A stretch of DNA of 64,000 nt. Origin: Halopseudomonas sabulinigri (lineage in GTDB: Bacteria; Pseudomonadota; Gammaproteobacteria; Pseudomonadales; Pseudomonadaceae). The stretch is from assembly GCF_900105255.1 (NCBI RefSeq), contig NZ_LT629763.1:1984001-2048000 (forward strand), given 5' to 3'. The position numbers and the translations under genes were made by a program. Below the pieces are notes generated by a model. The model saw nothing but the letters and a program-made list of their open reading frames with translations. It was not told where the DNA came from and made no database searches. Below are positions 43,346-52,353 of the stretch, piece after piece. Each line of letters opens with the position of its first letter. The stretch's first letter is position 1.

Positions 43346-44977
43346 CTAGCCCGGGCGCCGCGCCGAACGCCGGATCAGAATGATCACCGGTGCCAGGCCG
43401 GCCAGCACCAGACTCAGCGCCGGGAGTGCCGCGCGCGGCCAGTCGCCTTCGGCCGTCAGGCTGTGAATGCGCACCGCCAGCGTGTCCCAGCCAAAGGGTC
43501 GCATCAACAGCGTAGCAGGCATTTCCTTGAGCACATCGACAAACACCAGCAGCGCCGCACTGAGAATGCCCGGCAGCAGCAACGGCAGATAGACTCGCCA
43601 GAGTACGCTGAGGCCGCTGTGCCCCAGACTGTGCGCCGCCTCCGGCAAGGCCGGGCGAATGCGCGCCAGGGAGGTATCCAACGGCCCGCTGGCCACGGCC
43701 ATGAAGCGAATCAGGTAAGCCAGCAACAGGGCAAACAGGCTGCCCAGCAGCCAGGGCGCCGGCTCTTGCGCACCCAGCCAGCCGCGCAGCGGAATCAGGA
43801 TGCGGTTATCGGCGAAGCTGAAAGCGAACATGATACCCACTGCCAGCACCGAGCCCGGCAAGGCGTAGCCCAGATTGGCCAGTGCCACCGCCGAGCGCAC
43901 GCGGCGCAACGGCTGCAGGCGCCGCGCCAATACCAGCAACAGTGCAACCGTAACGGTAACCAGCGCAGCAATGCCGCCCAGCAGCAGGGTGTTGCGAATC
44001 AGCGTCCAGTAACGGCTGTCGAAGTCGCTTTTGCCGCTATTGAGTAGCCAGTAAAGCAGCTGCAGCACCGGGATAATGAAGGCGACACAGAGCACCAGCA
44101 GGCAAAAACCGCAGGCCATCCAGGCGCGGACGCCACGCAAACGATAGAGCGCGCCCTGTCGCGGCCGCTCGGCGCCGGGGAAACGTTTGCTGCCCTGCGC
44201 ACGGCGCTCGGCATAGAGCGCCACCAGTACAAACAACAGCAACAGGCTGGCCAGCTGGGTGGCGGTCTGCAAACTGAAAAAACCGTACCAGGTTTTATAG
44301 ATGGCCGTGGTGAAGGTGTCGTAATTGAACACCGAGACGGCGCCAAAATCGGCCAGGGTTTCCATCACGGCCAGCGCGGCGCCCGCGCCAATTGCCGGCC
44401 GCGCCATCGGTAGAGCCACGCGCCAGAAGGCCTGTAACGGGGTATGACCGAGTACCCGCGCGGCTTCCAGCAAGCCGCGGCCTTGGGCCAGAAAGGCGCC
44501 GCGCGCCAGCATGTACACGTAGGGATAGAACACCAGCACCAGCACCAGTATCACGCCACCGGTGGAGCGAATCGACCACATGCGAAAGTCGTTGCCCAGC
44601 CAGCCACGCAGCAGCGTCTGCAAGGGGCCGGCAAAATCCAACAGGCCAATCATCACAAACGCCAGCACGTAGGCCGGAATCGCGAAGGGCAGCATGAGCG
44701 CCCAGTCGAACCAGCGCCGCCCCGGGAACTCGCAGAGGCTGGTCAACCAGGCCAGGCTGACGCCCAGCAACACCACGCCGGTGGCAACACCTATCGTCAG
44801 CACCAGGGTATTGCTCAGCAAGCGGGCCATCTGCGTCTGTAGCAGGTGGGTCCAGATCGGTACGTCCAGACTGCCCCAGCTCAATACCAGCACCAACAAC
44901 GGCAACAGCACCAGGGCCGCGGCGACGTAGGCAACCCAGCGCCAGTGGCGTTTATCGGATGTGGATGGATACAGCAC
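43346..44977 (-). CDS. Iron(III) ABC transporter permease, FbpB-type
   Basis: About 543-residue inner-membrane permease with two repeated BPD-type halves, about twelve hydrophobic segments and two EAA-like loops: LEAARVLGHTPLQAFWRVALPMARPAI and EAAHSLGHSGLSVLWRVYLPLLLPG. This tandem form is typical of FbpB/HitB/SfuB ferric permeases. GTG 44977 is the best start: GGGAG lies 6 bases upstream. The gene follows the binding-protein gene after a hairpin terminator. No ATPase gene is adjacent, so the ATP-binding subunit must be encoded elsewhere. Confidence 0.92.
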   Translation of the reverse strand: MLYPSTSDKRHWRWVAYVAAALVLLPLLVLVLSWGSLDVPIWTHLLQTQMARLLSNTLVLTIGVATGVVLLGVSLAWLTSLCEFPGRRWFDWALMLPFAIPAYVLAFVMIGLLDFAGPLQTLLRGWLGNDFRMWSIRSTGGVILVLVLVFYPYVYMLARGAFLAQGRGLLEAARVLGHTPLQAFWRVALPMARPAIGAGAALAVMETLADFGAVSVFNYDTFTTAIYKTWYGFFSLQTATQLASLLLLFVLVALYAERRAQGSKRFPGAERPRQGALYRLRGVRAWMACGFCLLVLCVAFIIPVLQLLYWLLNSGKSDFDSRYWTLIRNTLLLGGIAALVTVTVALLLVLARRLQPLRRVRSAVALANLGYALPGSVLAVGIMFAFSFADNRILIPLRGWLGAQEPAPWLLGSLFALLLAYLIRFMAVASGPLDTSLARIRPALPEAAHSLGHSGLSVLWRVYLPLLLPGILSAALLVFVDVLKEMPATLLMRPFGWDTLAVRIHSLTAEGDWPRAALPALSLVLAGLAPVIILIRRSARRPG

Positions 44978-45000
44978 AGCAACTCCCGCGAGCACAGATA

Positions 45001-45029
45001 CAAAAACGCCCGGTCGATTGACCGGGCGT
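45001..45029 (-). terminator. Terminator/attenuator between fbpA-like and permease genes
   Basis: A perfect 10-bp stem ACGCCCGGTC/GACCGGGCGT with a 4-nt loop. On the minus strand it is followed by GTTTTTG. It lies about 40 bases after the binding-protein stop and 24 before the permease start. It could give more binding protein than permease, as is usual for ABC importers. Confidence 0.85.
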
Positions 45030-45069
45030 GCAGTATATCGGCAAAAACCGATCCAGGCTTTGCCTGCGA

Positions 45070-46071
45070 TCAGTGCCAGCCGGCGCGGTCCATCATCATG
45101 ATGGCTTCGGCCTGACGGCGACCAGCCACTTCAACGTTGATGGTATCGGCCTTGAAATCACCCCAGGAGGCGACTTCGGCAGAGGGCGCGACTGATTCGT
45201 TGGCCGGGAACTCCTGGTTCACATCAGCAAACACCCGCTGTGCTTCTTCTGTGGTCAGCCACTCAAGGAAGGCAACCGCGCCCTTGCGGTGCTTGGCGTA
45301 ATGGGTCACACCGGCGCCAGAGATGTTGACGTGCACACCACGGTCGGCCTGGTTTGGCCAGAACAGCTTGACCGGCAGGTCCGGGTTGGCGACTTCCAGT
45401 CGACCGAAGTAATAGCTGTTGACGATACCTACATCGCACTGGCCAGCAGCAATCGATTGCAACAGGGCGGTGTCATCGGGGAACACCGGGGTCGCCAAGT
45501 TATTCACCCAGCCTTCCAGCACTTGCGCGGTACGCTCGGCGCCCAAGGTTTCGATCATGGTGCCGGTGAGCGACTGGTTGTAGACCTTTTTCGCCGTGCG
45601 CAGACACAGACGGCCCTGCCACTCACTGTCGGCAAGGGCTTCGTAGGTGCTCAAGGTGGCGGGATCAACGCGCTCAGTGGAGTAGGCGATAGTCCGCGCA
45701 CGCAGGGACAGGCCGGTCCAGTAGCCATCGGCGGAGCGGTACTGCGCCGGGATGTTGGCATCGATCACATCGGATTCCACTTTGCGCAGCACGCCCTGCT
45801 GCTCGGCCTGCCAAAGGTTACCGGCATCCACGGTGATCAGCAGATCAGCGGGGGTATTGGCGCCCTCGGCCTTCAGGCGTGCGAGCAGCGGCGCTTCGCT
45901 GTCGGTGATGAACTGAATGGTGGTGCCGGTCTTTTCGGTATACAGATCAAATACCGGCTTGATCAGATGATCCTGGCGTGCGGAGTAGACCACCAGTTCC
46001 TTGGCTTGGGCCAGGCTGCCCAGAGTGGTGAGGGCAAACCCGATCACCACTGCATTGCGAATCACTGACAT
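45070..46071 (-). CDS. Iron(III)-binding periplasmic protein, FbpA-type
   Basis: 333-residue binding protein with a signal peptide (1-22, cleaved near [12 protein letters not shown]). It belongs to the FbpA/HitA/IdiA ferric-ion group: [39 protein letters not shown], and the tyrosine pair [10 protein letters not shown], which supplies the iron ligands in FbpA. ATG 46071 has an AGAGG site about 7 bases upstream; 30 in-frame upstream codons run through the promoter. A Fur-box-like sequence lies 33-54 bases before the start, so iron repression is expected. Confidence 0.93.
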   Translation of the reverse strand: MSVIRNAVVIGFALTTLGSLAQAKELVVYSARQDHLIKPVFDLYTEKTGTTIQFITDSEAPLLARLKAEGANTPADLLITVDAGNLWQAEQQGVLRKVESDVIDANIPAQYRSADGYWTGLSLRARTIAYSTERVDPATLSTYEALADSEWQGRLCLRTAKKVYNQSLTGTMIETLGAERTAQVLEGWVNNLATPVFPDDTALLQSIAAGQCDVGIVNSYYFGRLEVANPDLPVKLFWPNQADRGVHVNISGAGVTHYAKHRKGAVAFLEWLTTEEAQRVFADVNQEFPANESVAPSAEVASWGDFKADTINVEVAGRRQAEAIMMMDRAGWH

Positions 46072-46103
46072 GAGAACGCCTCTTGGTCGATAAAATGAAG
46101 CCA

Positions 46104-46125
46104 GATGATAATGATTAGGCTTTAG
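46104..46125 (-). promoter_or_regulatory. Fur-box-like sequence upstream of the FbpA gene
   Basis: GATGATAATGATTAGG contains overlapping GATAAT/GAT hexamers (GATAATGAT matches the first nine bases of the consensus GATAATGATAATCATTATC; the right half is weaker, about 12 of 19 overall). It sits between 33 and 54 bases upstream of an iron-uptake gene. Confidence 0.5.
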
Positions 46126-46173
46126 CTTATCAACGTACGAGTGTTGCCATGCGTTACACACAGGCGGTTTTGC

Positions 46174-47427
46174 CTAAGCGCGTGCGAGACTGGGCCGCTC
46201 CCCACTGAGCCCCATAGCCCGGCGGATGACCTCCGCCTTGAGCAGGGGCGCAGTGTCGAACAATTGCATACCGGCATTGCGCAACCAGCGCAGCGGCAAG
46301 GCCTGGGCGTGAAACAACCGCTCAAACCCTTCCATCGCCGCCATCACCGCCAGGTTGTGGCCCATGCGCGCGCGCTCGTAGCGTTGCAATACCGCCAACT
46401 CGGCCAGGCTCTCGCCGCGCTCCAGCGCCGCGTGCAGCACGTCGCTGAGTTCAGCCGCATCCAGCAGGCCCAGATTGACGCCCTGCCCGGCCAGCGGGTG
46501 AATGCTGTGCGCGGCGTCACCTATCAACGCCAGACCGGGCATTACGTATTCCTTGGCGTGGCACTGGCGCAGCGGAATACAGACGCGTCGATCGGTAGCG
46601 CGCACCGGGCCCAGGCGAGCTTCCAGCGCATCGGTCACCGCCTTACAGAAAGCGGCATCATCCAGCGCCATGATGCGCTGGGCTTCGTCGGGCACCAACG
46701 ACCAGACGATGGAGCAATAGTGCTTACCGTTGCGCTCGGGCAACGGCAGATAGGCCAGCGGCCCGCTGGGCAAGAAACGCTGCCAGGCGGTGTGCTGGTG
46801 CGGCTGCGACAATTCCAGCGTGGTGACCACGGCGTGATGCAGATAATCCCATTGCCGCAATGCAAAACCCGCCAGCTCGCGCAGGCGGGAACGCGCGCCA
46901 TCCGCCGCGACCACCAGCGGTGCCTGCAAACGTTGACCGCTCTCGCAATCCACTCGCCAACCGCTGTCTTCGCGCACCAGCCCCTGCACTCGCAGGCCTG
47001 GCAGCAGGGCTACGCTGCTGCTGGTCAGTTGCTGCAGCAGCGCGTTCTGTATCTGGTAGTTCTCGACTATATGACCCAGCCGCAGCTCGCCCAGGTCCTG
47101 CGCATCAAAGCTCACCTCGCCAGTGCCTTCCGCATCCCACACGCACATGTTGCGATAGGCCGACACGGCATCGCCGGGTAACCGGGGCCAGGCGCCCAGT
47201 GACTTGAGCACCTGCTCCGAGGCAGCGCTCAGCGCACTGACGCGCGGGTCATATCCGGAGGCTGTCGCGGGGGCGACCATCGGCTCCAGCGGCTGACTAT
47301 CAAGCAGCCCGATGCTCAGCCGTGTGTCGGCCAACGCGCAGGCCATTGCACTGCCGACCATCCCGGCACCCACCACCAACACGTCGTATTGCTGCGCTGC
47401 CTGCTTCGGCTCAGCCGCTGTATTCAT
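46174..47427 (-). CDS. ubiI: Ubiquinone biosynthesis FAD-dependent hydroxylase UbiI/VisC type
   Basis: 417-residue flavoprotein mono-oxygenase of the UbiH/UbiF/VisC/COQ6 group. It has the dinucleotide motif VLVVGAGMVGSAMA, the DG motif VVAADGARSRLRE, and the GDAAHSIHPLAGQGVNLGLLD signature. It is placed second after ubiH, with a 4-base ATGA overlap, as in other pseudomonads where this is the visC/ubiI gene (C5 hydroxylation of the quinone ring). Distinction of UbiI from UbiF rests on synteny. Confidence 0.88.
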   Translation of the reverse strand: MNTAAEPKQAAQQYDVLVVGAGMVGSAMACALADTRLSIGLLDSQPLEPMVAPATASGYDPRVSALSAASEQVLKSLGAWPRLPGDAVSAYRNMCVWDAEGTGEVSFDAQDLGELRLGHIVENYQIQNALLQQLTSSSVALLPGLRVQGLVREDSGWRVDCESGQRLQAPLVVAADGARSRLRELAGFALRQWDYLHHAVVTTLELSQPHQHTAWQRFLPSGPLAYLPLPERNGKHYCSIVWSLVPDEAQRIMALDDAAFCKAVTDALEARLGPVRATDRRVCIPLRQCHAKEYVMPGLALIGDAAHSIHPLAGQGVNLGLLDAAELSDVLHAALERGESLAELAVLQRYERARMGHNLAVMAAMEGFERLFHAQALPLRWLRNAGMQLFDTAPLLKAEVIRRAMGLSGERPSLARA

Positions 47428-48614
47428 CCTTTCAACCCCATGGCCTGACGTGCGAAAACGCGCTTGAGCGGCGAGACAATGTCCATGCCCAGCAAGCCCA
47501 GATTGCGACCCGCTGCCAGCACTGGCCGCTGGTTGCTGAACAACCGGGTCAAGCCGTCGCTCAGGGCGATGGTCTGACGCTGGTCGCGCTGCTGCTGCTG
47601 CAGATAACGCTGCAATAGACGCAAATCACCCGGCGACTGCGCGGAGCTGGCCGCGAGCAGGCAATCGGCCAAAGCCATGGCGTCGCGCAGCGACAGATTG
47701 AAACCCTGACCGGCAATCGGATGCAGGCTATGGGCAGCGTTGCCCAACACCACCAGGCCGGAGCGCACCTGCTCTTCGGACTCGGTCAGACTGAGCGGGT
47801 AACTGTAACGGGTGCCCACCTTCTTCAACGCGCCCATGCGATAACCGAAGGCATCCTGCAAGCGCACCAGAAAGGCTGCATCGGGTAGCGCCGCGACCAG
47901 CTCTGCCTCGTCTTCCGGCAAGGTCCAGACCAGCGCACTGCGATTCTGCGACAGTGGCAGCAGCGCCAGCGGGCCGCTGGGCGTAAAGCGCTCGTAGGCC
48001 ACGCCGTCGTGCCCGGCTGCCGTGGTGACGTTGGCGATGATCGCCGTTTGGCCGTAGGGTCGGGAGTCGCGGTGAATGCCCAGCTGCTCCAACAAGCCGG
48101 AGCGGCCACCGTCAGCGATTACCACCAGGTCGGCCTGTTGCTGCAGCTCACCCTGTTCGGTGCTGACGCTCAGTTGATGACCCTGCGCAGTGGCGGCAAC
48201 CCGGGTTACCTGGGCCGGCGCCTGCCAACTGACTACCGCGTGATCCAGGGCGCCGAGCAGCGCCTCACCCAGCACCGCATTCTCGACCACGTAACCCAGC
48301 GCGGGCACGCCTTCACGCTGCGCCGAGATCCGCGTGACACCCGGATGTCCGCGGTCGGAGACATGAATATGCTGAATCGGCTCGACACGCGCCGCCAGTT
48401 CATCCCAGACCCCCAGACGTTCGAGCAACAGCCGACTGCCGTGGGATAACGCCGTGGAGCGCGCATCGTAGCTGGGTTGCACGCTACCGCTACGCGGCGG
48501 CTGCGCCTCGATCAGTTGCAGTTGCCAGCCGTGCTGGCGCGCGCCAGCCTGCAACGCCAGCGCCAGGCTGGCACCCACCATGCCACCGCCGACGATGCTG
48601 ACCAGCTGGCTCAC
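47424..48614 (-). CDS. ubiH: 2-octaprenyl-6-methoxyphenol hydroxylase
   Basis: 396-residue FAD mono-oxygenase that hydroxylates the aromatic ring in ubiquinone synthesis. Motifs: VSIVGGGMVGASLALAL, VVIADGGRSGLLEQLG, and GNAAHSLHPIAGQGFNLSLRD. The order pepP-ubiH-ubiI on the transcript is the conserved arrangement in E. coli and Pseudomonas, which supports UbiH over other paralogues. Both ends overlap neighbours by 4 bases (ATGA). Confidence 0.93.
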   Translation of the reverse strand: MSQLVSIVGGGMVGASLALALQAGARQHGWQLQLIEAQPPRSGSVQPSYDARSTALSHGSRLLLERLGVWDELAARVEPIQHIHVSDRGHPGVTRISAQREGVPALGYVVENAVLGEALLGALDHAVVSWQAPAQVTRVAATAQGHQLSVSTEQGELQQQADLVVIADGGRSGLLEQLGIHRDSRPYGQTAIIANVTTAAGHDGVAYERFTPSGPLALLPLSQNRSALVWTLPEDEAELVAALPDAAFLVRLQDAFGYRMGALKKVGTRYSYPLSLTESEEQVRSGLVVLGNAAHSLHPIAGQGFNLSLRDAMALADCLLAASSAQSPGDLRLLQRYLQQQQRDQRQTIALSDGLTRLFSNQRPVLAAGRNLGLLGMDIVSPLKRVFARQAMGLKG

Positions 48615-49951
48615 GCGGGCTCGGCCTCGGGCTGACGTGCTGCCGCCATCAGGGCCTCGATCTCGTCGGGATCCTTAACCACCTTGCCGGTGAGCACTTC
48701 ACAGCCGGTCTTGGTGACCACCACATCATCCTCGATACGCACGCCGATACCGCGCCATTTGCGCGGCACAGTGTCGTCATCCGGGGCAATATAGATACCC
48801 GGCTCAACCGTCATCACCATTCCCGGCTCCAGGGCGCGCCAGACACCGCCGACCCGGTACTCGCCCACATCGTGCACATCCATACCCAGCCAATGGCCTA
48901 CGCGGTGCATATAAAAGCGGCGGTAGGCTTCGGTTGCGATCAGCTCCTCGACATCGCCCTTGAGCAGACCCAGCTCAACCAGACCCGCGGTAATTACCCG
49001 CAGACTGGCATCGTGTGACTCGTTCCAGCTGCGATCCGGGCCAATCACCTCGAACGCGGCGTACTGCGCCGCCAGCACTATGTCGTAGATGGCTCGCTGT
49101 TCGGGGCTGAAACGCCCGTTCGCTGGGAACGTCCGCGTGATGTCACTGGCATAGCAGTCGAGTTCGCAGCCAGCATCGATCAGAATCAGATCGCCGTCGC
49201 GAATCTGCGCGGTATTTTCGGTGTAGTGCAAAATGCAGGCGTTGCGCCCCGCGGCGACAATCGAAGCGTAGGCCGGCGAGCGACTACCATGGCGCATGAA
49301 GGTGTGCTGCAGTTCGGCTTCGAGCTGGTATTCATACATGCCGGGGCGGCACACCTGCATGGCGCGGGTATGCGCCTCGCAGGAAATATCGGCGGCGCGC
49401 TGCATGACTTTCAATTCGCCTGCGCTCTTGTACAGGCGCATGTCGTGCAACAAATGATCAAGCGCGACAAATTCACTCGGCGGCTGCGCACCCAAACGCG
49501 CCTTGCTGCGGATCAGGTTGATCCAGTTGGTCAGGCGGCGATCAAATTCAGGGTTGGCGCCCATGGCGTAGTAGACGCGCGTGCGTCCCTCGATCAAGCC
49601 CGGCAGGATGTCGTCGATGTCGGCAATGGGGAAGGCATCACTCGCGCCGTACTCGCTGACGGCGCCATCCTGGCCCGCGCGATAGCCATCCCATAGCTCG
49701 CGTTCCTTATCCTTCTCACGGCAGAACAACACGTAATCGCCATGCTCACGACCAGGAATCAATACCGCGACAGCCTCGGGCTCGGGGAATCCGGTGAGGT
49801 ACTGAAAGTCACTGTCCTGGCGATAATTGTGTTCCACATCACGGTTGCGCACGTAGACCGGCGCGGCCGGCAGAATCGCGATGCTGTTGGGTTCCATCTG
49901 GTTCATCAGCGCCTTGCGGCGGCGAGCGTAGTCCTGCTTGCTGATTTGCAT
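48611..49951 (-). CDS. pepP: Xaa-Pro aminopeptidase P
   Basis: 446-residue manganese aminopeptidase that removes N-terminal residues preceding proline. Metal ligands can be seen: Asp pair in LIDAGCELDCYASDITRTFP, His in HRVGHWLGMDVHDVG, Glu in TVEPGIYI, and Glu in IRIEDDVVVT. The N-terminal creatinase-like domain has IAILPAAPVYVRNRDVEHNYRQDSDFQYLTGFPEPEA. ATG 49951 (MQISKQDYARRR) was chosen; the 21 upstream codons overlap the UPF0149 tail. It is second in the UPF0149-pepP-ubiH-ubiI unit. Confidence 0.95.
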   Translation of the reverse strand: MQISKQDYARRRKALMNQMEPNSIAILPAAPVYVRNRDVEHNYRQDSDFQYLTGFPEPEAVAVLIPGREHGDYVLFCREKDKERELWDGYRAGQDGAVSEYGASDAFPIADIDDILPGLIEGRTRVYYAMGANPEFDRRLTNWINLIRSKARLGAQPPSEFVALDHLLHDMRLYKSAGELKVMQRAADISCEAHTRAMQVCRPGMYEYQLEAELQHTFMRHGSRSPAYASIVAAGRNACILHYTENTAQIRDGDLILIDAGCELDCYASDITRTFPANGRFSPEQRAIYDIVLAAQYAAFEVIGPDRSWNESHDASLRVITAGLVELGLLKGDVEELIATEAYRRFYMHRVGHWLGMDVHDVGEYRVGGVWRALEPGMVMTVEPGIYIAPDDDTVPRKWRGIGVRIEDDVVVTKTGCEVLTGKVVKDPDEIEALMAAARQPEAEPA

Positions 49952-49962
49952 GAAGACCTCGA

Positions 49963-50535
49963 TCAATGCAGTGAGGCAGGGGGCGTATCCTGCTCGGTGG
50001 TCGCCGGCTGGCACTCACTGAATACCATGAGTACGGCCATGCGCACATATTCCATGACTTCCATGAAGTCGACCTCGTTGGCCTCCGACTCGTCCAGGTC
50101 GGTTTGCACCTGTGAGATGGCGACAAAATCCCGCAGCACGCTGTCAGCCTCTTCACTCAGCTCACCACTGCGCTCGACCAGACCAAAGCCGGCCAGGAAG
50201 CCCTCACACCACTGCCCTAGGGCTTCAGTACGGTGATCAATGGTGGCCGCGTCGTCGGGTAATACCAGGGTGAGATCAAAGCCACTGCCGGTCAGTTCCG
50301 CCAGGCTGGCATCATATAACTGGATCAGCGCGACCTTGCCAGCCTCAGCCAGACTACCACTGCCATCGAGTAGCTCCTGCGCCACGCTCAGCCAGGTAGT
50401 GTGATCAAGCCGCGCACCGGCAGACAGGCGACCGACCAAATGGCCATGCAGCTCGGCCGGTCGACCCACCGCCCCCACATCACTGCAGAGCTGGGCATAA
50501 CGGTCGTAATCAAAAACGGCGGGCATCAAAGCCAT
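49963..50535 (-). CDS. UPF0149 (YgfB) family protein
   Basis: 190-residue protein of the YgfB family: an all-helical fold, GHLVGRLSAGARLDH, and QWCEGFLAGFGLVER, followed by an acidic stretch (VQTDLDESEANEVDFMEVMEYVRMAV). In P. aeruginosa YgfB affects ampDh3 expression and beta-lactam resistance; elsewhere its role is not settled. It is first in the unit with pepP, ubiH and ubiI, as in E. coli (ygfB-pepP-ubiH-ubiI), and divergent from the TIGR02449-zapA genes. Confidence 0.92.
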   Translation of the reverse strand: MALMPAVFDYDRYAQLCSDVGAVGRPAELHGHLVGRLSAGARLDHTTWLSVAQELLDGSGSLAEAGKVALIQLYDASLAELTGSGFDLTLVLPDDAATIDHRTEALGQWCEGFLAGFGLVERSGELSEEADSVLRDFVAISQVQTDLDESEANEVDFMEVMEYVRMAVLMVFSECQPATTEQDTPPASLH

Positions 50536-50734
50536 AGTGGTTCCGGGCCTCCAGGAAGTGAGAAACAGACACTGCCTCGGCTCGGGAATACAGGTATGCT
50601 ATTACCCGCACGCGGACGCTCGAAGCAGATGAACTAATGTGGGTCTATTGTGCCTGCCCGGCACGGGGTAAATCTACCGCCCTGCCACCGGCATGGCCAA
50701 TCCGGACGCCGCCCAATAGCGCATTGCGCGAGGT

Positions 50735-50763
50735 TTGACCACCTTGCGGGCCGCCTCTATAGT
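50735..50763 (+). promoter_or_regulatory. Sigma-70 promoter of the TIGR02449-zapA unit
   Basis: TTGACC (50735-50740), a 17-base spacer and TATAGT (50758-50763), 22 bases before the start codon at 50786. Both hexamers match the consensus at five of six positions. Confidence 0.8.
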
Positions 50764-50785
50764 GGCTCAACACCGGGAAGACAGA

Positions 50786-51004
50786 ATGGCACCAATGGAC
50801 GCACCCGATATCAACGCCCTCTCACAGCGTATTACCCAACTGATCGATCTCTGCGACCAGCTCAAACTGCAGAACCAGCACCTGCTTGCCCAGGAGCGTC
50901 TGTGGCGGGATGAGCGTGTGCAGCTAATTGAAAAGAACGATTTGGCCCGTCAGAAGGTCGAAGCCATGATACTGCGACTTAAATCCCTGGAGCACGACTC
51001 ATGA
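50786..51004 (+). CDS. TIGR02449-family small coiled-coil protein (ZapB-like)
   Basis: 72-residue, almost wholly helical protein with heptad hydrophobics (ISQRITQLIDLCDQLKLQNQHLLAQE pattern, residues ~10-65). It belongs to the family found next to zapA in pseudomonads, and its size and coiled coil recall ZapB, so a role at the division ring is plausible but inferred. ATG 50786 has a GGGAAG site 6 bases upstream. The stop overlaps zapA by 4 bases. Confidence 0.85.
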   Translation: MAPMDAPDINALSQRITQLIDLCDQLKLQNQHLLAQERLWRDERVQLIEKNDLARQKVEAMILRLKSLEHDS

Positions 51005-51303
51005 GCCAACCCCTAACTGTCACCCTGCACATACTCGACAAGGAGTATCGCGTCAGCTGCCCGCCGGAAGAGCGAAGCAACCTCGAGCAGGCTGCCCGCC
51101 ACCTTGACACCACCATGCGCGACATCCGCAACAGCGGCAAGGTCATTGGCGTTGAACGCATTGCGGTCATGGCGGCGCTGAATATCAGCCACGAGATGCT
51201 GACCGGCAATCACGATCAGAGCGGCGCTCTGGATGATCAGAAAGCGCAGATCAACGATCTGGTCAAACGCCTGGACCAGGCGCTGGAAAACCATCAGGGC
51301 TGA
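51001..51303 (+). CDS. zapA: Cell division protein ZapA
   Basis: 100-residue protein that cross-links FtsZ filaments at midcell. It shows the ZapA pattern: VTLHILDKEYRVSCPPEERSNLEQAARHLDTTMRDIR, then IAVMAALNISHEML, and a C-terminal coiled coil (LDDQKAQINDLVKRLDQALEN). The ATG overlaps the upstream stop as ATGA. The order zapA-6S RNA-fthC is conserved across gammaproteobacteria. Confidence 0.95.
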   Translation: MSQPLTVTLHILDKEYRVSCPPEERSNLEQAARHLDTTMRDIRNSGKVIGVERIAVMAALNISHEMLTGNHDQSGALDDQKAQINDLVKRLDQALENHQG

Positions 51304-51424
51304 TCCTGCACCCGCCGCCTGCGCACCTTTACACACCGTACCGCCTGACCAGAATGCCCCAACATAAAGCCAATTTGCCCGCTGACATCGAAGTCGGCGG
51401 CGGTTTTCTGTATAGTGGGCAACA

Positions 51425-51597
51425 TCCCTGGGGTGTTGGCCAGTCGGAGATGTCCCTGAGCCGATACTCCTGTACCAGGAGGCCACGCGTTGTTGCCAGT
51501 GTGCATGTCCGCATGACGGAAAGCCTGAGGCAGCGCCGTGTCCCCCACCTTGAACTTTCGGGTTCAAGGGCTAACCCGGCAGCGGCACTCTGGGGAC
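51425..51597 (+). ncRNA. ssrS: 6S RNA
   Basis: About 173 nt between zapA and fthC, the standard location of ssrS. The ends can form an 11-bp closing stem (51425-51435 with 51586-51596, including G-U pairs), and the interior has long self-complementary arms around TGTCCCTGAGCCGATACTCC on one side and the GGAAAGCCTGAGGCAGCGCC strand on the other. A -10 element TATAGT lies at 51411-51416; no good -35 is visible. 6S RNA mimics an open promoter and sequesters sigma-70 RNA polymerase in stationary phase. fthC follows 7 bases later and may be processed from the same transcript. Confidence 0.9.
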
Positions 51598-51604
51598 CTT
51601 TTTC

Positions 51605-52219
51605 ATGACACCCGACTCCCGCAAGCAATTACGCAAACAACTGCGCACTGCTCGCCGTAGCCTGAGTCGGGCTGCGCAACAACGTGCCAGTCTTCAACTG
51701 GTGCGCCGCCTCAGCCAAAGCCGCCTGCTCCTGCGTAGCCAGCACCTTGCCTTCTACCTTGCCGCCGACGGTGAAATAGACCCTGCCCTGCTGCTCGCGC
51801 ACTGTCGCCGCCTGCGCAAGACCTGCTATCTGCCGGTACTGCACCGCTGGCCAGCGACCGGCATGGGTTTTCAACGCCTGCTCCCGCAGCAGCGCTGGAC
51901 GCGGAACCGCTACGGTATCCGTGAACCGCTGGCCAACCGCAAATTACAGGTAAAGCCCTGGCGTCTTGATCTGGTGCTGATGCCGCTGGTGGGATTTGAT
52001 GACGCCGGCAACCGCCTGGGAATGGGGGGTGGCTTCTATGATCGCACTTTTGCCTACCGTCACCGGCGCCAAAATTGGCAGAAGCCGGTGCTACTGGGGC
52101 TGGCGCATGCTTGCCAAAAAACGGCGTCGCTGCCTGTCGCCAGCTGGGACGTACCAGTGGACGGGATTGTCAGCGATCGGGAGCAGCTACTGCTGCGCCC
52201 GGGCCTGCAGCGTTCTTAA
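51605..52219 (+). CDS. fthC: 5-formyltetrahydrofolate cyclo-ligase
   Basis: 204-residue enzyme (YgfA family) that converts 5-formyl-THF to 5,10-methenyl-THF using ATP. It opens KQLRKQLRTARRSLS with typical basic residues and carries LVLMPLVGFDDAGNRLGMGGGFYDRTFA, the family signature near the substrate site. It follows 6S RNA by 7 bases as in E. coli ssrS-ygfA. It adds to the folate-linked genes of the window (folA, thyA, gcvTHP). The stop overlaps the minus-strand small ORF by 4 bases. Confidence 0.93.
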   Translation: MTPDSRKQLRKQLRTARRSLSRAAQQRASLQLVRRLSQSRLLLRSQHLAFYLAADGEIDPALLLAHCRRLRKTCYLPVLHRWPATGMGFQRLLPQQRWTRNRYGIREPLANRKLQVKPWRLDLVLMPLVGFDDAGNRLGMGGGFYDRTFAYRHRRQNWQKPVLLGLAHACQKTASLPVASWDVPVDGIVSDREQLLLRPGLQRS

Positions 52220-52353
52220 CGCTGCTCGGGGAGCGTGGGCACAACGTCCTGCGTCGAGGATTTATCCAGGTAACTCTGGGTGTACCCCGTTGTCACCACC
52301 CCCAAGCCGAAAACTATAACCAATACCCACAACATATCTGGTTTGCGTCGCAC
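52216..52353 (-). CDS. Small membrane protein of 45 residues
   Basis: GTG-started frame coding for MRRKPDMLWVLVIVFGLGVV, then TTGYTQSYLDKSS and a tail ending PTLPEQR. It has a basic N terminus, one membrane helix (residues ~7-24) and a polar C terminus. A near-perfect AAGGAGG ribosome site lies 7 bases before the GTG at 52353, which is the main reason to call it. The stop overlaps the end of fthC by 4 bases, tail to tail. I recall similar short Pseudomonas proteins of unknown function at this locus, but cannot verify that here. Function unknown. Confidence 0.75.
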   Translation of the reverse strand: MRRKPDMLWVLVIVFGLGVVTTGYTQSYLDKSSTQDVVPTLPEQR

